A stretch of 64,000 nt of DNA from Thalassospira xiamenensis M-5 = DSM 17429 (GCF_000300235.2 NZ_CP004388.1:3294001-3358000); one strand, 5' to 3'; shown: positions 36,215-46,548, counted from the first letter of the stretch. Notes: generated by a model not told the origin, from the sequence alone. Translations and numbers: made by a program.

Positions 36215-36288
36215 CAATCAGTCGCCTTACGCGTTTATCTGTCTGTCCCGGCCTGCTGGCCGATAGCCCATGTCATTATGCAGGGTAA

Positions 36289-37581
36289 TTATGCAGGAAC
36301 ACGGACACGTTCGATCTGCGCCCCGCAGGCGCCAAGTTTTTCTTCCAGCCGCTCATAACCGCGGTCCAGATGATAGACACGGTTAATAATCGTCTCGCCC
36401 TCGGCTGCCAAGCCTGCAAGTACCATGGATACCGATGCACGCAGATCGGTCGCCATGACTTCGGCCCCCGACAGTTTGGCACTGCCGCGCACAATCGCGG
36501 ACCGGCCATGCACGTTGACATCAGCGCCCATGCGGCTCAGTTCCGGGACATGCATGAAACGGTTTTCAAAAATCGTTTCGGTGATCATGGATGCGCCATT
36601 GGCCACCGCCATAAGCGCCATGAACTGTGCCTGCATGTCGGTCGGGAAGCCGGGATAGGGTTCGGTCATGACGTCAACGCCCTTAAGGGCGGCGCGATTG
36701 CCGCGCACGATCATGCCGTCTTTGGTTTCCTCGATCTCGACACCGGCCTTGCGCATCGACACGATCAGGCTTTCGATCAGTTCGGCCTTTGTTCCGACCA
36801 GCTCGATCTCGCCCCCGGTAATGGCGGCGGCAATGGCATAGGTACCGGTTTCAATGCGGTCCGGCACGACGGAATGTTCCGCACCATGCAGGCGCGGCTT
36901 GCCGGTGACCTTGAGCGTATCGGTGCCGATACCTTCGATCTCCGCCCCCATCGCGACAAGGCAATGGGCCAGATCGGTGACTTCGGGTTCACGCGCGGCA
37001 TTGGCGATTGTGACCACACCATCGGCAAGGGACGCCGCCATCAGGGCGTTTTCGGTCGCACCAACCGATACCTGCGGGAACAGGATATGCCCGCCCTTGA
37101 GCCCTTCGGGGGCGCGGGCTTCGATATAGCCCTCGGTCAGGTGGATTTCAGCACCCATGGCTTCAAGCGCCTTCAGATGCAGGTCAACCGGACGGTTGCC
37201 AATCGCACAGCCACCGGGCAGCGACACACGTGCCACACCACACCGCGCCACCAGCGGCCCCAGCACCAGAACCGATGCCCGCATTTTGCGGACCAGATCA
37301 TAGGGTGCGGTCGTCGATGCGATTTCCCTGGCGGTCATTTCCAGAACCCGACCGGTATGGCCGCCATTGGGCGCATGGCCGTTCAGATGCAACGCGACAC
37401 CATGCTGCCCCAACAGGTTGGCCATCGATGTGATATCGGCCAGATGCGGCAGGTTGGAAAGGGTCAGCGTCTCATCGGTCAGAAGGGCTGCTGCCATTAG
37501 CGGAAGGGCCGCATTCTTGGCACCGCCAATTGCAATTTTGCCCTGCAAGCGGCGACCGCCGGAAATCTTGATCTTGTCCAT
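36289..37581 (-). CDS. murA: UDP-N-acetylglucosamine 1-carboxyvinyltransferase
   Basis: This 430-aa enzyme carries out the first committed step of peptidoglycan synthesis. It begins [31 protein letters not shown]. The PEP-binding cysteine is present in [16 protein letters not shown], so it should be fosfomycin-sensitive at that site. The internal inverted-alpha-beta barrel repeats and the [13 protein letters not shown] motif are normal. It precedes hisG by about 75 bases in the same direction and may be co-transcribed. Confidence 0.96.
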   Translation of the reverse strand: MDKIKISGGRRLQGKIAIGGAKNAALPLMAAALLTDETLTLSNLPHLADITSMANLLGQHGVALHLNGHAPNGGHTGRVLEMTAREIASTTAPYDLVRKMRASVLVLGPLVARCGVARVSLPGGCAIGNRPVDLHLKALEAMGAEIHLTEGYIEARAPEGLKGGHILFPQVSVGATENALMAASLADGVVTIANAAREPEVTDLAHCLVAMGAEIEGIGTDTLKVTGKPRLHGAEHSVVPDRIETGTYAIAAAITGGEIELVGTKAELIESLIVSMRKAGVEIEETKDGMIVRGNRAALKGVDVMTEPYPGFPTDMQAQFMALMAVANGASMITETIFENRFMHVPELSRMGADVNVHGRSAIVRGSAKLSGAEVMATDLRASVSMVLAGLAAEGETIINRVYHLDRGYERLEEKLGACGAQIERVRVPA

Positions 37582-37663
37582 TCAATCCTCGTATGACCAT
37601 GCCGATTGCGACATGGCGGTTACTCGTGTCTTTGGCGATGCCGCCTTTATGCCATTGCCTTTA

Positions 37664-38218
37664 TCACAGGCGTGGCAGCGTGACACCTTTTTGGCCCATA
37701 TATTTTCCTGCGCGATCCGCATAGGAGGTATCGCATTCGCTGTCGGCTTTCAGGAAAATGAACTGGCAGGCCCCTTCATTGGCGTAAATGCGGGCCGGAA
37801 GCGGCGTGGTATTGGAAAATTCAAGGGTGACGTGCCCTTCCCATTCCGGTTCCAGCGGCGTGACATTGACGATGATGCCGCACCGCGCATAGGTCGACTT
37901 GCCAAGGCAGATCACCAGCGTGTCGCGCGGGATACGGAAATATTCGACCGTGCGCGCCAGGGCGAAACTGTTGGGCGGGATCACGCAGACATCAGTCTGG
38001 CGATTGACGAACCCTGCGTCGGAAAATTCCTTGGGATCGACAATGGCCGAGTCGACATTGGTAAAAATCTTGAATTCGTCGGCAACCCGGGCATCATAGC
38101 CATAGGAACTGACCCCGTAGGAAATGACACCATCGCGTTTGAAACCGTCGACAAACGGTTCGATCATGCCTTTTTCCTGCGCCATCTGGCGTATCCAGTG
38201 ATCCGGTCTTACCGACAT
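37664..38218 (-). CDS. dcd: dCTP deaminase
   Basis: ATG at 38218 ([13 protein letters not shown]) gives 184 aa. It deaminates dCTP to dUTP for thymidylate synthesis. [43 protein letters not shown] and [26 protein letters not shown] are family signatures, including the catalytic Glu and the nucleotide-binding Ser-Arg segment. It lies upstream of murA on the same strand. Confidence 0.95.
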   Translation of the reverse strand: MSVRPDHWIRQMAQEKGMIEPFVDGFKRDGVISYGVSSYGYDARVADEFKIFTNVDSAIVDPKEFSDAGFVNRQTDVCVIPPNSFALARTVEYFRIPRDTLVICLGKSTYARCGIIVNVTPLEPEWEGHVTLEFSNTTPLPARIYANEGACQFIFLKADSECDTSYADRAGKYMGQKGVTLPRL

Positions 38219-38360
38219 ATCGCCACCCCTGTTGTACAAATTGGCATTGTGCCATTGGTTTTACCCGTGCGGGGCATGCAAGATCAACCGGACGATGCGG
38301 GCAACCGGGCCAAATTGGCATTTTTCTTGAAATGGGGCTCCGAAACCGGTGGGAAGCGGA

Positions 38361-38543
38361 CTAATCCTTGTCCGAACCGTCCGAACCGCTGCCCTGTTCG
38401 TCCGCCTTGGTATTCTGATCCACCGTCTTGCGCGAACGCTGCTGCTGCTTTCGGCGCGCCAGATTGGCACGCAGGGCTTCGGCTTCGCGTTTTTTGCGCT
38501 CTTCATTGGTCGCGGGATATTGCTTGCTTTGCTGTGCTGTCAT
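38361..38543 (-). CDS. Small basic conserved hypothetical protein
   Basis: This 60-aa, very polar protein (NEERKKREAEALRANLARRKQQQRSRK, then an acidic tail ending GSDGSDKD) resembles the short EALRANLRRRK-type proteins I have seen in alphaproteobacteria. It has no signal peptide or membrane segment. The function is unknown. The start lacks a strong ribosome-binding site, so the gene call is moderately supported. Confidence 0.6.
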   Translation of the reverse strand: MTAQQSKQYPATNEERKKREAEALRANLARRKQQQRSRKTVDQNTKADEQGSGSDGSDKD

Positions 38544-38720
38544 CTTGCCAATACGTTTCTGGTTCCAAAGGTCCGGCTTTTATAGAATATTCCGAAGCAG
38601 AATGCAGCCTTGACCAACAAAATTGCACCATCCGCGCAAGATCAAAAATCTTCGCATAATTCGGGCTTGACCAATTGCCAGCCAGTGGCCTATAACCCGC
38701 CCGCACCGCAAGGGCTCGAT

Positions 38721-38795
38721 GCTGCTGTAGCTCAGGGGTAGAGCACTCCCTTGGTAAGGGAGAGGCCGGGAGTTCAAATCTCCCCAGCAGCACCA
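38721..38795 (+). tRNA. tRNA-Thr (GGT), copy 1
   Basis: This 75-base tRNA includes the encoded CCA: acceptor GCTGCTG / CAGCAGC, D-arm TAGCTCAGGGGTAGAGC, anticodon loop TTGGTAA with GGT, and T-loop AGTTCAAATCT. The sequence is identical to the copy at 38824. Confidence 0.95.
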
Positions 38796-38823
38796 TTGCC
38801 CGACGATCAGCCTTTTTTTAAGG

Positions 38824-38898
38824 GCTGCTGTAGCTCAGGGGTAGAGCACTCCCTTGGTAAGGGAGAGGCCGGGAGTTCAAATCTCCCCAGCAGCACCA
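38824..38898 (+). tRNA. tRNA-Thr (GGT), copy 2
   Basis: This 75-base tRNA is identical to the copy at 38721, which ends 28 bases upstream. The pair is probably one transcript processed to two tRNAs. Confidence 0.95.
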
Positions 38899-39008
38899 TT
38901 TTCCAGATATTTTAGGAAACCACGCAAAAGCATAACGCTGTAAGCGCAGTATGCATGACTTGTGGTATAGAACAGGCGCAATCACGCCTGCCCCTAACAA
39001 ACCAAGCC

Positions 39009-40040
39009 TTACCCGTAAAAGGCTTTGTACCATTCAACAAAGCGGCCAATCCCCGTTTCAATCGAGGTTTCCGGCTTGAAGCCGACGGCATCGGTCAGGG
39101 CATCGACATCGGCATAGGTCGCCGGAACGTCACCCGCCTGCATCGGCAGCATGTTTTTATCAGCCGTTTTGCCCAGTGCCTTTTCGAGCGTTTCGATCAT
39201 GTGCATCAGTTCTACCGGGCTGTTGTTGCCGATATTGAACACGCGATACGGCGCCGAACTGGTTGCCGGGTCCGGTTTGGCCGGGTTCCAGTCGGGATTA
39301 GGGGCAGCAACGGTTGAAATGCAGCGATGAACACCTTCGACGATATCGTCGATATAGGTGAAGTCGCGGCGCATTTTTCCTTCGTTAAAGACGTCAATCG
39401 GTCGTCCTTCCAGAATGGCCTTGGTAAACAGGAACAACGCCATATCAGGCCGCCCCCAAGGACCATAAACCGTAAAGAAACGAAGGCCCGTGGTTGGCAA
39501 GCGGTAAAGGTGGCTGTAGGTATGCGCCATCAGTTCGTTGGCTTTTTTCGATGCGGCATAAAGACTGATCGGGTGATCGACATTGTGATGCACCGAAAAC
39601 GGCATTTCGGTATTCATGCCGTAAACCGAACTGCTTGAGGCATAGACCAGATGCTTCACACCATTATGACGGCAACCTTCAAGGATATTGGTAAATCCAA
39701 CGAGGTTGGCATCAATATAGGCATGCGGATTTTCGAGCGAGTAACGCACCCCGGCCTGGGCCGCGAGGTTGACGACATAGGTTGGCTTCTCGGTTGCGAA
39801 CAGGTCAGCAATGCCGTCGCGATCTTCAAGGTTCATGCGGACAAATTTGAAACCGTCCCGCCCTTCAAGCCGTGCAAGCCGGGCTTCTTTCAGCGTGACG
39901 TCATAATAATCGTTGACGTTATCAAGCCCGATTACGGTGCTGCCCTGATCCAGCAGTTTCTGGCAAAGATGCGATCCGATAAAACCGGCAGCCCCGGTAA
40001 CCAGAACCGTTTCATTTGCGGGAATGACAAAGTCGGACAT
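39009..40040 (-). CDS. UDP-glucuronate 4-epimerase-like NAD-dependent epimerase
   Basis: This 343-aa protein has an ATG start at 40040 and a GTG one codon earlier. It is an extended short-chain dehydrogenase with NAD motif TGAAGFIG near residue 16, catalytic Ser in YASSSSVYG, and Y-x3-K in YAASKKANE. The sequence [24 protein letters not shown] core and [18 protein letters not shown] are typical of enzymes converting UDP-GlcA to UDP-GalA for surface polysaccharides. It is monocistronic here, away from the glycosyltransferases at 47-50 kb. Confidence 0.9.
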   Translation of the reverse strand: MSDFVIPANETVLVTGAAGFIGSHLCQKLLDQGSTVIGLDNVNDYYDVTLKEARLARLEGRDGFKFVRMNLEDRDGIADLFATEKPTYVVNLAAQAGVRYSLENPHAYIDANLVGFTNILEGCRHNGVKHLVYASSSSVYGMNTEMPFSVHHNVDHPISLYAASKKANELMAHTYSHLYRLPTTGLRFFTVYGPWGRPDMALFLFTKAILEGRPIDVFNEGKMRRDFTYIDDIVEGVHRCISTVAAPNPDWNPAKPDPATSSAPYRVFNIGNNSPVELMHMIETLEKALGKTADKNMLPMQAGDVPATYADVDALTDAVGFKPETSIETGIGRFVEWYKAFYG

Positions 40041-40252
40041 CACGATCAGTTTTCCTGTCTTGAAAGGCTATTGCCCAAGAATTGGGGGCATCCAAAATCA
40101 AGCCTTTCCTGTAACAGCCTATACTTTGGCACGCAAGACAGCATGCTTCATGCAAGGCACCAAAGGTATAGACACCGGGCGAGACTCCTGCGAATTTTCC
40201 TGCTATCCTTACGTATCGATTTTGTATCGCCACGGAAAACCATTTCGATCCG

Positions 40253-40984
40253 ATGATTACGACCGGTCAAACCATAACGAACCCCGCTAGCGGTGGATTG
40301 GGCATTGTCCTGAATGTCAGGGAAGTTGCACAAACCGCTGATGGCAGGGTTTTGGCCGAATACGAAGCGCTCGAAGTTAAACTTGGCAATAAATCCGGAC
40401 TGTCAAATGGTGCTTATGGTTTTGGCGATGCCTCAGCAGCCGGGGTTCGAACGCGTATCGTAGACCCAAGGACACTTACCGAAGCACAAGCCGTTGCCAG
40501 TGGCGTCAGTCGCGGCGAGTATCGCGAAGCCCGCGAGGCCAGCGAAGACAATGCCGAAAGCAATAATGCCGGCCCTAAAAACCCGGCGAATATGAGTGAT
40601 GCGGAGAAGGCCGCAGTTGCGAAGCTGCAAGCTAGAGATTCGGCTGTAAAACAGGAAGAAAAGGCCCACGCAGCGGCGGCTGGCATGTATGCTTCTGCCC
40701 CGCAATATGAATATCAGATAGGGCCGGATGGAAAGGCATACGCCGTTGGCGGACATGTCGATATCGGTGTTAGCCTTGTCGGGAGCAAGGAAAACAGAGA
40801 ACGCGCCCTGGCAACCATTCAGAATGCAGCGCTTGCACCGAACGCACCATCGGGCGCCGATATGGCAGCCTTCCGAGACGCAAGTTTGCAACGCGCAGCA
40901 CTTGGCAGTGATGCATCAGAAGTGATGTCGAACGATCAGCAACCGAAAAACGACGCGAACGACATTTTTTCGATTTACGCATGA
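40253..40984 (+). CDS. SprA-related (putative metalloprotease CJM1_0395-type) protein
   Basis: This 243-aa protein carries the SprA-related signature in its second half: KLQARDSAVKQEEKAHAAAAG, then YEYQIGPDGKAYAVGGHVDI. In the family the first block normally reads with an HExxH metalloprotease motif (HEQAH-like). Here it reads E135-E-K-A-H139, so the first metal-ligand His is a Glu (GAA at 40655-40657). The N-terminal half has an Ala/Glu-rich region and no signal peptide. It may be a non-catalytic relative. The gene stands alone, with a poor ribosome-binding site. Confidence 0.78.
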   Translation: MITTGQTITNPASGGLGIVLNVREVAQTADGRVLAEYEALEVKLGNKSGLSNGAYGFGDASAAGVRTRIVDPRTLTEAQAVASGVSRGEYREAREASEDNAESNNAGPKNPANMSDAEKAAVAKLQARDSAVKQEEKAHAAAAGMYASAPQYEYQIGPDGKAYAVGGHVDIGVSLVGSKENRERALATIQNAALAPNAPSGADMAAFRDASLQRAALGSDASEVMSNDQQPKNDANDIFSIYA

Positions 40985-41143
40985 TTTTCTCTAGCCATAT
41001 AACTTGAGATTCAATGAACTTTACTATGCAATACGCGACAATATCTTTATCACATTACACAGAATACTATCCTCATGGATAATTCCACCCCCTGAAATCC
41101 ATCCTGCAGTTTGACAGGACATCAGAATTATTTAATGCTGCGC

Positions 41144-41163
41144 TCGCGTCCGGGGGGACGCGA
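41144..41163. repeat. Perfect hairpin upstream of the response regulator
   Basis: TCGCGTCC-GGGG-GGACGCGA has eight-pair arms with a four-base loop, 107 bases before the regulator start. It has no T-run. It may be a regulatory RNA structure or a protein site. Confidence 0.4.
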
Positions 41164-41270
41164 AATTTGGAAGATGACAACTTTGCGTGTTTCCGTATGT
41201 TTGGGTGCGGGACGCGATACCGGTACCGCCTTTTGCGGGAGACGGCTAAAAACGGGTACGGCACAATAAC

Positions 41271-41924
41271 ATGAACATCCTGCTAGCGGACGACCATGAC
41301 CTCGTTAGAGACGGGATCACATCCTTTCTGAAAACGGCGGCGCCAGAAGTCGAAATTGCCCAGGCAAAAGACTTTGCCGAAGCACTTTCCATCGTCGATG
41401 GCGATACGCCGGTCGAACTGACGATCCTAGATCTCAACATGCCAGGCATGAACGGGCTTTCGGGCCTGACCGTAATGCGGCAGAAACATCCGGAAATTCC
41501 GGTCGTCATTTTGTCGGGATCGGTCAAACGCAGCGATGTGCTCAATGCACTTGAACATGGTGCGTCGGGCTATTTGCCCAAAACGTTGTCTGGCAAGTCG
41601 CTGATCAATGCGCTCCGCCTGATCATGTCAGGGGAAAAATACATTCCGTCGGCACTTCTGGAAGATGATGGCAGCAACACCCGTCCGGGTGAAATTGATC
41701 TGGATGGGCTTGCTCCTGATAATCCCCTGCGTCAACTGACCAATCGGGAACGTGAAGTTCTGGCCCTGCTGACCAAAGGTCTGTCCAACAAGGAAATCGC
41801 CAAACAGCTTACGGTCCGCGAAATCACGGTGAAGGTTCACCTGACCGGCATTTTCAAAAAGCTTGGTGCCGCGAACCGTACACAGGCGGTTAAAATAGCC
41901 ATGCAGCTTGGCTGGGAAGCCTGA
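41271..41924 (+). CDS. NarL/LuxR-type response regulator
   Basis: This 217-aa paralogue of the regulator at 531-1208 shares ILLADDHDLVR, the phospho-acceptor D54 (ILDLNMPGMNGL), LPKTLSGKSL and the C-terminal LuxR helix-turn-helix (LTNREREVLALLTKGLSNKEIAKQL...). It is convergent with the hybrid kinase at 43515-45473. Once only a shared terminator lay between them; now an insertion sequence does. It is a likely partner of that kinase, but this is context only. Confidence 0.9.
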   Translation: MNILLADDHDLVRDGITSFLKTAAPEVEIAQAKDFAEALSIVDGDTPVELTILDLNMPGMNGLSGLTVMRQKHPEIPVVILSGSVKRSDVLNALEHGASGYLPKTLSGKSLINALRLIMSGEKYIPSALLEDDGSNTRPGEIDLDGLAPDNPLRQLTNREREVLALLTKGLSNKEIAKQLTVREITVKVHLTGIFKKLGAANRTQAVKIAMQLGWEA

Positions 41925-41951
41925 TTTTCCCGCATCAAACCAAAGCTTTCA

Positions 41952-41975
41952 AAACCCGGCCCCTTGGCCGGGTTT
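41952..41975 (+). terminator. Response regulator terminator, left copy of the 24-base IS target duplication
   Basis: AAACCCGGCC and GGCCGGGTTT pair with a CCTT-centred loop. The same 24 bases recur at 43482-43505 at the other end of the element. Only three T's remain on this side because the element begins immediately after. Confidence 0.8.
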
Positions 41976-43481
41976 CAGACTGCTGACAAAGTCCTCGCCA
42001 TTGGCGGGGATTTTTGATTCAATGGGGAATGCTTAAGAAACCCAGCCCACATCAAACCGAACTTGAGATGGTGACACTCGACAGTTTGGTCCCCAGCGAT
42101 CATTTGCTTCGTAAGATCGATGCCGTGATCGATTTCAGTTTTATCCATGCGCGCGTGGCCGATTTGTACTGCGCGAACAATGGCCGTCCCGCCCTTGATC
42201 CGGTGATGATGTTTAAGGCGCTGTTCATTGGCTATCTGTTTGGCGTGCGCTCGGAGCGCCAGCTTGTGCGCGAGATTGAGGTCAATGTCGCCTATCGCTG
42301 GTTTTTGCAACTCAAGCTGACCGACAAGGTCTTTGATGCCTCGACCCTGTCGCAGAACCGGCGGCGTCGATATCATGATGCCAGTGTTGCGCAGGATATT
42401 TTTGACGAGATCGTCGAGCAGGCGATCAGGCACGGGCTGGTGGATGGTAAGGTTCTCTATACCGACAGCACGCATTTGAAGGCCGATGCCAACAAGAACA
42501 AATGGGACCGCGAAGTGGTTGCCAAATCGCGCGCGGCCTATTGGGATGATCTGGATCTGGCGATTGAGGAAGACCGGGCGGCTCATGCGAAAAAGCCGCT
42601 CAAAGCCAAGGAACGCCAGCCGGTTGAGAAAGAAACCAAGATCAGCCGAACCGATCCCGACAGCGGATATATGGTGCGCGACGGCAAGCCCAAGGGCTTT
42701 TTCTATCTCGATCACCGCACGGTCGATGGCAAGCTTGGGATCATTACCGACAGTTACGCCACCCCGGCCAATCTGCATGACAGCATTCCCTATCTCGACC
42801 GTCTTGACCGACAAAGGGCAGCGTTTTGACCTTGATGTTATCGCCGTCGGACTGGATGCGGGCTATGCGACCGCCGCGATTGCCAAAGGCCTTGAAGATC
42901 GTGACATCCTTGGCGTGACGGGCTATCGCCGCCCGAACCTTCGGGAAGGCTACATCCCCAAACGCAAATACGTTTATGACCCTGAACGTGATGCTTATCG
43001 CTGCCCCGAAGGTCAGCTTCTGTCTTATGCGACAACCGACCGAAATGGATACCGCCATTATCACAGCGACCCGGAAAAATGCCGCACCTGTCCTGTGCTG
43101 GCTTCCTGTACCGCCAATGCCCACCACCGAAAAACTGTCACGCGCCATGTCTGGCAAGACGCCAGAGACCGGGCTGACGCCTATCGTCTGACAGAGTGGG
43201 GCAAGCGGGTTTACAAGCGCCGAAAAGAGACGGTCGAACGCTCTTTTGCAGATGCCAAACAGCTTCACGGTCATCGATATGCAAGGTTCCGGGGACTGAT
43301 CAATGTCAAATGCCAATGTCTGCTGGCCGCCGCCGCCCAAAACATCAAGAAAATAGCCCTGGCTTTGGGCCCCAAGGGGCCAATCGCTGAGGGATAATCC
43401 CCTCGGCACACTCAAGCCAGCTTTCAAACACCTCTAAAAGAAAAACCCCGCCAAAATATGACGGGGTTTGTCAGCGGTCTG
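41976..43481 (+). mobile_element. IS1182-family insertion sequence (about 1506 bp)
   Basis: The ends are imperfect inverted repeats: CAGACTGCTGACAAA on the left and, in reverse complement, CAGACCGCTGACAAA on the right. The element is flanked by a 24-base direct repeat that is itself the palindromic terminator of the neighbouring genes. It holds one transposase gene with a frameshift. Inside each end another hairpin occurs (TCGCC/GGCGG near 41994-42012; AAACCCCG/CGGGGTTT near 43442-43469), which would reduce transcription into the element. Confidence 0.88.
42029..43397 (+). pseudogene. IS1182-family transposase, frameshifted
   Basis: The first part (from ATG 42029, MLKKPSPHQTELEMVTLDSLVPSDHLLRK) holds the N-terminal DUF772-type and first DDE half, including VDGKVLYTDSTHLKADANK. 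It ends at TGA 42827-42829. The reading continues one base out of phase as GQRFDLDVIAVGLDAGY, through the cysteine-rich CRTCPVLASC segment, to RRKETVERSFADAKQLHGHRYARFRG. An extra base in CAAAGGG (42812-42818) explains the break. If it is real, the transposase is inactive unless ribosomes shift. Confidence 0.85.
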
Positions 43482-43507
43482 AAACCCGGCCCCTTGGCCG
43501 GGTTTTT
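43482..43507 (-). terminator. Kinase gene terminator, right copy of the IS target duplication
   Basis: This is the same palindrome as at 41952-41975. Read leftward it lies just after the kinase stop at 43515. It also retains the run of seven T's belonging to the original rightward terminator, which shows that the undisrupted site once served both convergent genes. Confidence 0.75.
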
Positions 43508-43514
43508 TTGTATT

Positions 43515-45473
43515 TCAACCCGCAACGACTTCGGAAATTTCATCAAGCGTTGCCAGAAGCTCTTTTAAATCAAGCGGCTTTGCCATCACCATGACCGGCG
43601 CATCATCCCCATCCTCTGTCGGTCTGTCGGCATCCCCCGGATGACCGGTCATAACGATCACCGGCAAAGCGGGATTGCGTGAACGCAGTTCCCGAACCAG
43701 ACTATTGCCATCCATCTGTGGCATCCGGATATCGGTGATCAGAATGTCGGGCTGCACAACACCGGCCAGTGCAAGCGCATCTTCGCCGTCGCTTGCCGCC
43801 GAAACCGAGAATCCCTGCGCTTCGAGATAGGCTGCGATGATCTCCATCGCATCAATTTCATCATCGACAACCATGATCCGCAAATCGCGCGACCTTGCCT
43901 CCGGAACTTTTTCCTGCTGAGGCAATAACGGGGCATCATCAGACGGATCATTTTCATCCCCCTGCGTTTCGCCGATATGCGTCGCAGGCAGAACAATCTC
44001 GAAACAGGCACCGTCTCCTTCATTGCGAACATCAATATGCCCGCCCATTCCCTCGACGATGCCATAGCTTACCGAAAGGCCAAGCCCCGTTCCCTTTCCG
44101 ACATCCTTGGTCGTAAAGAACGGATGGAAAATAAGGCCAATGGCGTCCTCGGGGATGCCGCCGCCATTGTCATTAATCGCAATTCGAAGCACTTCCTGAT
44201 CGGGATCAAGCATGGCTGTTAATCGAATGAGCCCGCCAATCCCGCCGGTATCATCGCCGTTTTCCGTGATTGCATCACGCGCATTGGTCAACATATTGAC
44301 CAGAACCTGTTCAAGCTGGACCTGTCGCCCAAGCACCTGGCAACTTTGTGCCGATGGAACGACATCCACCACGATCCCCGCCAAACGGCAATCATGCTCG
44401 ATCATGTCCACTGCACGGGTGACCGCCCGCATCGGGTCGAAAAGCTCGAAATCATCCTCGTCCGGCCGACTGTATATCTGCAAATGTCGAATAATTTCGG
44501 CCATGCGCTGGGTTTGCCCGCTGATCAGGGACAGTCGCTCTCTCTGAAACGAGGGTTGAACCTTTTCAAGTTCATATTGAAGCGCGCAGGTATCAGCCGC
44601 CATCCGAATGACATTAAGCGGCTGGTTCATTTCATGGGCGACGGATGCGGCCATCTCGCCAAGGGTCGCCAGCTTGGAGGTCTGAACCAGTTGCCGTTCG
44701 ATTTTGCGCTTTTCCGTAACATCCTCGGCCAGCATCAGCATGGCTGGCGCGCCTTCGTGGGTGAAGGCGATGGCGGATACTTCAAGCTCGACATTCTCGC
44801 CGTCGCCCCGTCGGCAGATGATGACAAAATCCGCCCGCCCCGTATAACCGCCAGCGTAACGGGCAATATATTCGCTCATGATTTCGCGGCTGTCGGGATG
44901 GACCATCTCCATGAAGCTGCGCCCGACCAGTTCGGAACTGTCGTTCCCATGCAGAATGGCAACGCCCTGCTGGTTGATATAGGTAATTTCCTCACCGCTC
45001 AGCACCGAAATCAGTTCCGGTGCCAGTTCCACCAGCTTGCGATACCGTTCTTCGCTTTCCTTCAAAGCCTGCTCGGCACGCGACCGTTCAATCGCATAAC
45101 GGATGGATCGGCGAATGGTCCTGCCGTCGGGGAATTCTTTGGTCAGGTAATCTTCTGCGCCGTGCTGAAGGGCTTCAAAGGCAAGTTCTTCGTCCTTGTG
45201 CCCGGTCAGGACAACAACCGGTGCGCTATGCGCGCAGCCGCGAATTCGGCGGATGGTCTCAACCCCCGATGAATCGGGCAGCGTCAAATCCAGCAGAACA
45301 ACATCAAACTGTCCATCCGGTGACGGATCATTCAGCAGGGCCATGGCCGAAGCAAGATCGGACCGATGTTCGATACCGAATTGCTCACCGGTTTCCTCCA
45401 GCAATGTTTTTACAAGAAACGCATCGCCGGGATTATCTTCGACCAGAAGGATGCGAAACCGGTTTTCGGTCAT
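43515..45473 (-). CDS. Hybrid sensor kinase (REC-PAS-HisKA-HATPase-REC)
   Basis: This 652-aa protein starts at ATG 45473. The order is N-terminal receiver (about 6-125, phospho-acceptor D62 in LLDLTLPDS), PAS (about 140-255), HisKA with H280 in [10 protein letters not shown], HATPase_c with N397 ([10 protein letters not shown]), DNGGGIP and [11 protein letters not shown], and a second receiver (about 531-650, D581 in [11 protein letters not shown]). There is no transmembrane segment, so it is cytoplasmic and may itself be controlled by phosphorylation of the first receiver. It is convergent with the regulator at 41271. Confidence 0.92.
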   Translation of the reverse strand: MTENRFRILLVEDNPGDAFLVKTLLEETGEQFGIEHRSDLASAMALLNDPSPDGQFDVVLLDLTLPDSSGVETIRRIRGCAHSAPVVVLTGHKDEELAFEALQHGAEDYLTKEFPDGRTIRRSIRYAIERSRAEQALKESEERYRKLVELAPELISVLSGEEITYINQQGVAILHGNDSSELVGRSFMEMVHPDSREIMSEYIARYAGGYTGRADFVIICRRGDGENVELEVSAIAFTHEGAPAMLMLAEDVTEKRKIERQLVQTSKLATLGEMAASVAHEMNQPLNVIRMAADTCALQYELEKVQPSFQRERLSLISGQTQRMAEIIRHLQIYSRPDEDDFELFDPMRAVTRAVDMIEHDCRLAGIVVDVVPSAQSCQVLGRQVQLEQVLVNMLTNARDAITENGDDTGGIGGLIRLTAMLDPDQEVLRIAINDNGGGIPEDAIGLIFHPFFTTKDVGKGTGLGLSVSYGIVEGMGGHIDVRNEGDGACFEIVLPATHIGETQGDENDPSDDAPLLPQQEKVPEARSRDLRIMVVDDEIDAMEIIAAYLEAQGFSVSAASDGEDALALAGVVQPDILITDIRMPQMDGNSLVRELRSRNPALPVIVMTGHPGDADRPTEDGDDAPVMVMAKPLDLKELLATLDEISEVVAG

Positions 45474-45549
45474 ATGGCACGGCCCATTCATTTCAGAATT
45501 TCAGGATTGGCAGCTCGGATCAGACTGATTCTGCATATATTTGCCTCTG

Positions 45550-46548
45550 CTAGCAATCCTGCACATCAATCAGCAAACGCCCCCGAACCTGCCCTTTGAG
45601 GATTTTTTCACTCCACGGCAGGATATCACGAAGTCCAACCTTTGTTGTCACAGCATCCAGTTGATCCATTGGCAATTCCTGTGTCAGACGTTTCCAGGCT
45701 GTGACGCGCTTTTCATAGGGGCACATCACGGAATCAATTCCGATCAACCGGACCCCGCGCAGCAAAAACGGAAGAACCGTTGCAGGTAAATCCGGCCCGC
45801 CAGCCAACCCGCAAGCAGCAACCACGCCATGATACTTCATTTCCGATAAGACATGCGCCAATGTCGTGCTGCCGACACTGTCAACAGCCCCCAGCCAACG
45901 CTCGCTCAGCAAGGGCTTGCTTGCCTCGCTTAACTCTGATCGATCCAGAATTGAATGCGCACCAAGGCTTCGAAGATAGTCATGCGTGTCAGCACGCCCG
46001 GTCGAGGCGGCAACACGATAACCAAGATTGGAAAGAAGACCTACCGCGACCGACCCAACACCGCCCGCCGCCCCGGTAACAAGGACTTCGCCATCCTGAT
46101 CGGGTGATACGCCCTGCTCTTCAAGGGCCATCACGGCAAGCATGGATGTAAAGCCCGCGGTACCGATGGCCATGGCGTGCGCACCATCAAGCCCATCTGG
46201 CATTGGCACCAGCCAATCGGCTTTGACGCGGGCATACTGGGCATATCCGCCCCAATGGGCTTCCCCAACCCGCCATCCGGTCAGGATGACCTGATCGCCG
46301 GGCGCATAACGCGGATCATCCGATGAAATCACTTCGCCGGCAAAATCGACACCGGGCACATGCGGGTATTGCCGGACAAGACGGCCAAGCCCGTTCAGGA
46401 TCATGCCGTCCTTGTAATTCAGGGTCGACCATCGTACCCGAACCAGCACATCTCCGTCTGGCAGATCATCAAGTGTCAGATTTTGAAAATCGGCCTGAAC
46501 TGATTTTTCCTGCTGGCGCAGAACCAAGCCACGAAATGTATCTGCCAT
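45550..46548 (-). CDS. AcuI/YhdH-type NADPH-dependent acryloyl-CoA reductase or quinone oxidoreductase
   Basis: This 332-aa medium-chain dehydrogenase has no structural zinc lobe. It carries the NADP-binding motif VTGAAGGVGSVAVGLLSNLGY and the YhdH-type phrases LTLDDLPDGDVLVRVRWSTLNYKDGM and VPGVDFAGEV. Members reduce acryloyl-CoA in DMSP and 3-hydroxypropionate metabolism or act as quinone reductases; the former is common in marine alphaproteobacteria. No dddD/L or prpE-like genes lie nearby, so the pathway cannot be fixed here. Confidence 0.87.
   Translation of the reverse strand: MADTFRGLVLRQQEKSVQADFQNLTLDDLPDGDVLVRVRWSTLNYKDGMILNGLGRLVRQYPHVPGVDFAGEVISSDDPRYAPGDQVILTGWRVGEAHWGGYAQYARVKADWLVPMPDGLDGAHAMAIGTAGFTSMLAVMALEEQGVSPDQDGEVLVTGAAGGVGSVAVGLLSNLGYRVAASTGRADTHDYLRSLGAHSILDRSELSEASKPLLSERWLGAVDSVGSTTLAHVLSEMKYHGVVAACGLAGGPDLPATVLPFLLRGVRLIGIDSVMCPYEKRVTAWKRLTQELPMDQLDAVTTKVGLRDILPWSEKILKGQVRGRLLIDVQDC

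Noticed and set aside
42802-42829. Programmed frameshift in the transposase
   Set aside because: IS1182-type transposases are normally a single frame, and I see no stimulatory structure. A simple one-base insertion or sequencing error is more likely.
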